NCBI GenBank assembly: GCA_022818135.1
Contig: JAFMSR010000003.1
Span: 12,600,549 to 12,664,548, forward strand
Reading direction: 5' to 3'
DNA: 64,000 nt
DNA from: Saxidomus purpurata
Taxonomy: Eukaryota; Mollusca; Bivalvia; Venerida; Veneridae
Shown here: piece after piece, positions 57,601 to 64,000 of the stretch
Position numbering within the stretch: position 1 is the first letter of the stretch
How the letters are laid out: each line of letters begins with the position of its first letter
The notes under the pieces: model-generated
Databases searched by the model: none
Seen by the model: only the letters and a program-made list of their open reading frames with translations
Told to the model about the DNA's origin: nothing
Position numbers and translations under genes: made by a program

Positions 57601-58652
57601 ATATATCTTTTTTTAGAAATTTATTTTTAGGTAAATATATATGTAATCGTTCGTAAATAACAAAGTTGTCAATGAAATAACATCGGAAATTTGAAAATCC
57701 AACTACAAACTCTTATATCGAGCCCGTACGTTTCCGTAAATTTCCGTAAAATCCGTACTTTTCCGTGATAGCATATGATTATCTTCCGTAATCAGCTAAC
57801 AGCGCTTTAATTTCTAAACCAGAAAAAAATGTGTAATGCAGCCCGTAAGCTATACACCTTCCTGCAATCGTTTAAAGTTGTATGCACTCTTTTTATTTGT
57901 AATATGATCTTATCATATGCGACATGATCTGGTCTGTCTTGCACTACTTTCGCATAGCGCATGTTTACAGTTGTTATTCGCACATAGCACAGTTAAATTT
58001 CTTGCAGTGTTTGAAATGTGGTATGCTAACTTAGGCCTAGGGGACTTTCAGTCCCCAGGCCAAAAACTGTTTGTACAATGTTTTCAAGATTCTGAATAGA
58101 TCTCAAAAGTGACATGTAGGTTTAATGTTGTTTAAGTCTTGAGAACCGCAACAAACCAAACAAAGTCATATATTCATGTTCTTGATTCTAACGTACATTT
58201 TGATCCAAGAAAATATTGAAAGTTGAAACTTATTTTGAATACATGTATATATATATGTCGAATTTGCGACATCTTTCTCATACCAGCTTATTTACGAGTC
58301 TCTTTCAATATGTAGTGATTTATGGCTTATTTTTGAGATATACTTATTATCGAAACATGTTCAATTTCGATAATTTATGATATGTTTGTGCTGTAATGGC
58401 AAGAAAAAATACGCGCAAATTCTTTGTAGTTAATTCTCTGGCAAGTCGTGTCACGTTTAACTTAACGAAATACAACGGTAAAGTCCGAGGATGATGTGTG
58501 AGATACGACTCATTGTAGTACAAAGATGTAACACTAAAAAAGCAAGATTTGTGTAAACACATTAGAAATCCACTTCTATTCGTGGTCATGAAATTTTATT
58601 GCTTCAAGAAAACTTGCAGTACTGTTTACTCGTACAATGTATATCCATGGCG
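54620..58652. other. Upstream region of the BTB gene; no further gene supported
   Basis: Should contain the 5' exon(s) of the BTB-BACK-PHR gene, which I could not identify. Contains tRNA-like B-boxes on the minus strand (ggattcgatcc near 55465; gtttcgagtcccgg near 56480), i.e. SINE pieces. Frames at 55966-56430 and 57351-57656 are open for 100-150 codons but resemble nothing known to me and overlap repeats, so they are not called. Confidence 0.45.
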
Positions 58653-60061
58653 TTAATATATGGAACGCCAAATCTACATATACTCAAATATTTGAAGAGG
58701 TCTTTAAATATTTGGAGAGCTCTTCAAATAATATTAGAGGTCTCAATTTCAATTAGAGATATCTCCAAATAATTATAGCGCGCAAAAATTGTAATAGAGA
58801 GGTCTTTAAATAATTGGAGAGCTCTCTAATTCAATTATTGATATCAAAAATTGATTTAAAGCGCGCAATAAATGAATTGAAGACCTCTCCAATTCAATTG
58901 AAGATATCAAAAATTAAGGTGTATTTCAGCTGTTTTTAAGAGCTCTGTAATTGAATTGAAGAGGTCTCTAATTGATTTGAAGACCTCTGTAATTGTTTTA
59001 TAGCGCGCTACAAATTAATTTATAGAGGTCTTGAATTCAATTAGAGACCTCTCTAAATCTATTTGAGCGCGGTGAAATTCAATTTTAGATATCTTGAAAT
59101 CGATGTTAATACATGCCAAATCTACATATACTGAAGTATTTAAAGAGGTCTTTAAATATTTGGAGAGCTCTGTAAAATATTTGGAGAGGTCTACAAATTA
59201 ATTAAAAACATCAAAAATCCGCTTGTAGCGCGGTTTAAATCCATTGATTTAGAGACATCTATAATTCAATTGAAGAGGTCTCCAATTGAATTAGAGACCT
59301 CTATAATTGTTTTACAGCACGCAAGAAATGAATTAATGGTATCAAAAATTTATTTAGAGAGGTCTCTTATTCATTTATACCGCGCTTCAATATAATCCAT
59401 GTACAACCTTGAAATAGAGAGCTCTCAAATAAAACAATTGAAGCGCGGTACAATTCAATTATAGACCTCTCAAAATCATTTTTGATATCATTAATTCATT
59501 TCTTGCGCGCTATAAAACAATTATAGAGGTCTACAATTTAAATGGAGACCTCTTCAATTGAATTATAGATGTCTCCAAATTAATGGATTTAAACCGCGCT
59601 ACAAACGAATTTTTGATATCAAAAATTGATTTATAGACCTCTCCAAATATTTTACAGAGCTCTCCAAATATTTGAAGACCTCTTCAAATAATTGAGTATA
59701 TGTAAATTTGGTATGAATTCAAGACAATTAAAATTGAATTTCACCGCGCTCAAATTGATTTAGGGAGGTCTCTAATTGAATTCAAGACCTCTATAAATTA
59801 ATTTGTAGCGCGCTATAAAACAATTACAGAGGTCTTCAAATCAATTAGAGACCTCTTCAATTCAATTACAGAGCTCTTAAAAACAGCTGAAATACACCTT
59901 AATTTTTGATATCTTCAATTGAATTGGAGAGGTCTTCAATTCATTTATTGCGCGCTTTAAATCAATTTTTGATATCAATAATTGAATTGGAGAGCTCTCC
60001 AATTATTTAAAGACCTCTTCAAATATTTGAGTATATGTAGATTTGGCGTTCCATATTAATA
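58653..60061. mobile_element. FB4: 1.4-kb fold-back element, array of 21-bp-phased octamers
   Basis: The element is 58659-60055, flanked by TTAATA (58653-58658 and 60056-60061). Ends are tatggaacgccaaatctaca and its inverse. The body is about 59 octamers of form AG-NNNN-CT, mainly AGAGGTCT, AGACCTCT, AGAGCTCT, AGATATCT (or TGATATCA) and AGCGCGCT (or ACCGCGCT), separated by 12-14 bp of nearly pure A/T. Left-arm starts: 58696, 58716, 58736, 58757, 58777, 58798, 58818, 58839, 58860, 58881, 58902, then 58939, 58960, 58981, 59002, 59024, 59045, 59066, 59087; a second module runs 59144-59379 and the right arm mirrors both (59418-59676, 59743-60011). Each arm has two modules, each introduced by ccaaatctacatatact or a variant. 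No coding sequence. Confidence 0.93.
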
Positions 60062-60778
60062 CCTGTAACAACTGACAAAACTGGTTTTCACGAGGATCTC
60101 AAATTCGCGCGAAACTTTTCTCACATTTAATCAACAGTATTATAATACATGTAATCATCATTAAGTATTACTATATTGAAGCTATGAATTAAGCAAATTT
60201 CTTTCCTTTTTTACTTAGCTTATTTTGTGATTTTATACAAGCCATCGGTTGTAAAGGAATCTGAAGCGCTAGAAATGGACTCTATGGAGAAGATAAAAAA
60301 AAGATGAACATGTTTTCCATAATATACTGCGTTATTGTCTACTCAGCAAATATTAGTACTCGGAAAATTATCTTACCATTGTATTTTATCAATATTCATA
60401 TATCCAGTTTATACATGCACAGAATTAGATAGATTATTGTACAGTTCACTATTAAATTGTTTCTATATAAGTTTTATCTGAATGCAAATAATGAATATTT
60501 TTCCCCATATAAAATACAGCAAATTATGTCGAAACACTCTTGTAAATCAATAATATTTATGATCCCTTGTGGAATTAAATTATGTTTAAACAAAAGCCGA
60601 ACGATTAGATTGAAGAATGCCATCGATCAGACTCCGTTAGAGAACAGTGTGTGAATAAAGACAACAAACGATGATTTATATTGATCAAATGTAACCTGAT
60701 TCCGTGGTTGATTTTTTTTCTAGCTCACCTGAGTGAGAAGCGCTCATGGTGATTTATTGTGATCGCCCCATGTGGGAA

Positions 60779-60990
60779 ACTGCCGTAGCGCAGTGGCTGC
60801 ACATTTTTCTCAGGATCGGATGGTTTTTGGTTCGAACCCCGAAACAGTGTCATGGTGGCAGTGGCCTTAGGAGTAGTATAAACGCCTCTGCCTCTTTATA
60901 CGCCTCTTATGAAAGACGTATTAATTCTACATTGCCTCTCCAACTCTCTCTTCGAGGTTCATTCCATATGTAGTGAATCTGAAGAGCGGT
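60779..60990 (+). repeat. tRNA-derived SINE
   Basis: gccgtagcgcagtggctgc (A-box like) and ggttcgaaccccga (B-box) head a 200-bp non-coding unit ending cttatgaaagacg. Flanked directly by a LINE fragment. Confidence 0.5.
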
Positions 60991-61028
60991 CAATATAAGT
61001 TGTATGATTTGTTTCGCTTTGAGACTGA

Positions 61029-61955
61029 TGTGACCATTTCAGTACCAAGGTCGTTGAAGAGATTTCAATTGATAAATGTCTCTCATGGAATGTACACATA
61101 ACCAAAACACGTGCGCTGATAAATTCTAAAATTGCACTCCTGAAACGAATATCATACTACTTAAAGGCTGATATGAGAATGATGTTTTATAATGCCTACA
61201 TTTTACCAAAGTTTGATTATTGTGTCACAGTATGGGGAAAGGGAAATGGTTGTGCAAATAAAATGAATAAACTTCAATTGAGGGCTTTAAAACTTGTTAT
61301 AGATAGGCAGAATTTCACCACTAATGCAGCAATCCTTTGCAATTTAAAATGCTTGTCTTTTTCAGATAGGTATGCATATCATACGGCTGTGTTAGTATAT
61401 AAGGCTATACATTTCCTTGCTCCAAACTATATATATAATTTAATGGCATTTTCCAGTAACAATAATTATAGCTTACGCTCTGTAACTAACAATAACCTAT
61501 TGATACCAAAATTTCGTACCAATTATCTAAAAGCTAGTTTTACTTTCTCCAGTGTACACATATGGAACAGTACACCAACAAATATAAGAACAGCTAAATC
61601 ACTGTTATCGTTTAAAAAAAAATACAAACAATACTTGCTGAAGCAATACAAACTTAAGTCGGATGAATGAATATTTACTTTATATGATATGTCTTTAATT
61701 ATGAGTGTTTGTCGTAGTATATATGTTTTTTCATTCAGCAATCATTTTATCAAAGATGTTAAATAGATTTGCCGTTACATAGTAGAACAATTTATATGAA
61801 TGTGTGCATCAATATTTCTTATCATCGTTTTGTTAATGCTTGTTAATATAATTTCTTAAGAAGGCCACATTGAAATATTAGATATATGTATGTTTATGTG
61901 TGTCTAAATGTGTACCCTTCTTTAAATAAAGATATTATTATTATTATTATTATAG
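61029..61955 (+). pseudogene. 5'-truncated LINE: end of reverse transcriptase ORF and 3' tail
   Basis: An open frame from 61029 to the TGA at 61668-61670 reads STKVVEEISIDKCLSWNVHI, then LLKRISYYL, MRMMFYNAYILPKFDYCVTV, NKLQLRALKLVI and SSVHIWNSTPTNIRTA. These are the thumb and C-terminal motifs of Jockey/CR1-type LINE reverse transcriptases (LSW..HI, LP.FDY....W, LQ.RA, WN..P..IR). Catalytic palm motifs are absent, so it is inactive. A 3' UTR of about 260 bp ends in ctttaaataaagatatt(ATT)n, shared with the fragment at 20996-21165. Confidence 0.82.
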
Positions 61956-61959
61956 ATGT

Positions 61960-62220
61960 TTATTTGACAAAAAAACACAAGGCCGCCGGCCGGAGGGTGT
62001 GGCTTGTCTCTTCTTTTGTAATTTTAGTAAACTTTAAAATATACTTTCCTCGGAAACAATTCGTCAGATTTTCAAACAGTTTCCCAGCAATGCATTTCAT
62101 TGGTCAAATTTTCAAATTATTTCTCAAAAGATATGACACCCCAATGTGGTTGAAGAAGTTGTCATGGAACTACCATTGAACTCAGGTGAGCGATACATGC
62201 CAATCTCGTCCCTCTTGCTT
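61960..62220 (+). repeat. Degenerate interspersed repeat
   Basis: Ends caggtgagcgatacatgcca and ccctcttgc, a mutated version of the AAACAAGAG-hairpin end seen at 1862 and 26302. Non-coding. Confidence 0.4.
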
Positions 62221-62679
62221 TAGAATTGGCCTACATTGATACCGTTGCTAATGATCATTGACAAATGTTTGAGACCAAAGCAAAATAAACTGATAGATTC
62301 GAGAACACTCCCAGGAGTCTTCAAAACAGTATAGTTCAACAGGAGTAAACGTGACGTAAATTAAACTAGGTCTATTCGGCATTTACGCGAAGACATGTAC
62401 GTAGCTTTTGTTTTAAAAATCCGCATAACATAGAAGAATTCAGTATCACGTCATGTTCCGCTTCGAAGGATGGGTATTTTGCGTCAAAGAGAAATCAAAA
62501 CACACGCTGATTTTAATTGAGAAAACATAACCTGTGCGATTACCTCCCTTCGACGGTAATTGTAAATTACAAGGTCGATGTTTTTTTTTCTTAAAAAAAA
62601 AAGAAAATAAAGAAGAAAAGCCGCTTTCACGTTACTGCTCGGATAAAAGACCGGATGAGAATATCTGGCATACGCTTGC

Positions 62680-63082
62680 ATGGTGGGTGAGCCTTTCTGG
62701 CCTATGCCGGCAAGGCGGATGAGCTTATTTGGCCTTCACCGGCAAAGCGGGTAAGCCTTTTTTACACATCTGATCGGCATTTCCGGTGATTTTACCCATG
62801 CCTCGTTCCCACCAAAACAGTTTCCCTCGGTGACGGATGTTACGATCTGGACCGCGTGCTCGTGACAAAAACTATTAATCTAGTTTACGCAGGCAAGGTG
62901 GGTGAGCCTATCTGGCCTATGCTGTCAAAGCGGGTGAGACCATCTGGCCTATGCTATCAAAGCGGGTGAGCCTATCTGGCCTATGCTGTCAAAATGCGTG
63001 AGCCTATCTGGCCTATGCTGTCAAAGCGGGTGAGCCTATCTGGCCTAAGCGCGTGAGCCTATCTGGCCTATGCCGGCAAGGC
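62680..63082 (+). repeat. Minisatellite of about 31 bp interrupted by a hairpin-unit remnant
   Basis: Repeated gtgagcctatctggcctatg plus ctgtcaaagcg-type spacer, about ten imperfect copies. 62761-62880 inside it is a deleted relative of the 391-bp units at 18829 (gatcggcatttccggtgatt, tccctcggtgacggat). Confidence 0.7.
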
Positions 63083-64000
63083 ATGGTATTCAAATGAATT
63101 AACGATTAATCAATCGGCTGCTCGCACCAAAGTAGCACACGCCGTATATTTGCAGCATTTTAATTAAAATTAATGAAGAATTAAAACCCTTTAAAGAAAA
63201 GATAACTTTGTGACTAACTTTCCATACTATTTTAAGAATTATACTCCGAAGTCAGTCAACCAAATAATGCCAGGAAATAATTACTATAGTCTTTAGTTAG
63301 GTCATAATTCGCCGAAAGTCACACCAAATTTATTGAAATCCGCTTATCACATTGAAAGCCGATGTCGGTCAAGATATCGCCCTCATGTCACTTTGGCCAA
63401 CATCTGAGGCAGACGACAAAAATGGCGATACTCGAATTTTCGGGAAAAAAATCGTTATTCAGGTATTGACAGGTATACCTCATATTCATTTTTGGAATCT
63501 GAGCGTAAGCGGATTTTCCCAAAGCTATTATGGAACGACAGAGCTGCTTTGTTTGCGTATTTTGTGTTATGTCATTGCAAACAGTCAATATATTAAATCG
63601 TTATGTCATGACGTGTGACAATGCTTTCAATATATATTTTGACATGTTCCTTATATTTTTTCAGAATTTAATTATGTTATAACATACAGTCAATATGTAT
63701 ATGTAGCCGTTTAATTATGATGTGTGGTTTTACCTTCAGTATATGATATGGCACTTTCCTTGTGTCTTATTGGCATTTCCGTACGTTAGAACTATAAATA
63801 CGCAAATAAGACAGCCCTTGCGTTCCATAAACTTCATCGTCCGATTTGAAGTCATTCAATGTGAAACATAGCAAAGCACACTCGTATTTTTTTCTGTAAC
63901 CGATGGCCAGCAACTCTCGTAGTTTTCCTATACAAAACCGATGAGCGATGACAGACGAACATTTCCGAAAATCACAGATTATGGGTAAATTGAAATGACC
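63083..64000. other. Non-coding stretch
   Basis: No gene, RNA or recognisable repeat. An 88-codon plus frame at 63352-63618 has no recognisable features. Confidence 0.4.

Noticed and set aside
57351..57656. 101-codon plus frame near a short second frame
   Set aside because: Starts at GTG, has no upstream acceptor with matching phase that I could find, and no recognisable motif.

Overview
The window looks like nuclear DNA from a bivalve mollusc. It is AT-rich, its genes are spliced, and coding sequence is sparse among many repeats: tRNA-headed SINEs, short tandem cores of about 160-180 bp, hairpin MITEs and 5'-truncated LINEs. The proteins (C2H2 arrays of the CxxC-x-[YF] type, a BAAT/ACOT-type acyl-CoA enzyme, a BTB-BACK-PHR protein, an intronless P-loop sulfotransferase-like protein) also suit a lophotrochozoan. 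Species is not determinable by reading.

Genes. (1) 8120-9382, plus: intronless sulfotransferase-like protein. (2) 15875-16999, minus: 13-finger C2H2 protein, with a 52-bp minisatellite at its 3' end that is built from a broken zinc-finger unit. (3, 4) 23224-24129 and 27682-28587, minus: two nearly identical 10-finger C2H2 proteins. (5) 33523-41211, plus: an eight-exon acyl-CoA thioesterase/BAAT-family gene whose exon phases join into one 457-residue protein. (6) 44355-54606, minus: a BTB-BACK-PHR gene with two recognisable coding exons and an 8.9-kb intron.

A tandem segmental duplication explains the middle of the window. About 20983-27060 is a copy of about 27137-35815. Each copy holds one zinc-finger gene followed by the 5' part of the BAAT-like gene. 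In the left copy the BAAT part is a dead fragment (broken exon 1, exon 2 deleted). The two copies later gained different insertions.

The most striking content is four large fold-back (inverted-repeat) elements: FB1 5580-7194, FB2 11562-13354, FB3 46198-51819 (inside the BTB-gene intron, with an 11-bp target duplication) and FB4 58659-60055 (6-bp duplication). Their arms are built from short periodic modules. FB4 is an array of about 59 octamers of the form AG-NNNN-CT, nearly all spaced 20-22 bp (two helical turns), using a small alphabet of inner words. FB1 has unrelated octamers (GTGGCCAC, GTGGCCTC, GAGGCCAC) at the same 21-bp spacing. FB2 is an array of heptamers (three make 21 bp). This shared helical phasing between otherwise unrelated sequences is the best candidate here for something undescribed.

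Other mobile DNA: two elements with tandem cores of 178 and 166 bp that share a 15-nt end, a Helitron-like 3' end at 53112, several TIR/hairpin MITEs, and LINE 3' fragments at 20990, 24170, 29510, 30680 and 61029. Exon boundaries were read by eye from GT/AG sites and phase; no alignment or database search was possible.
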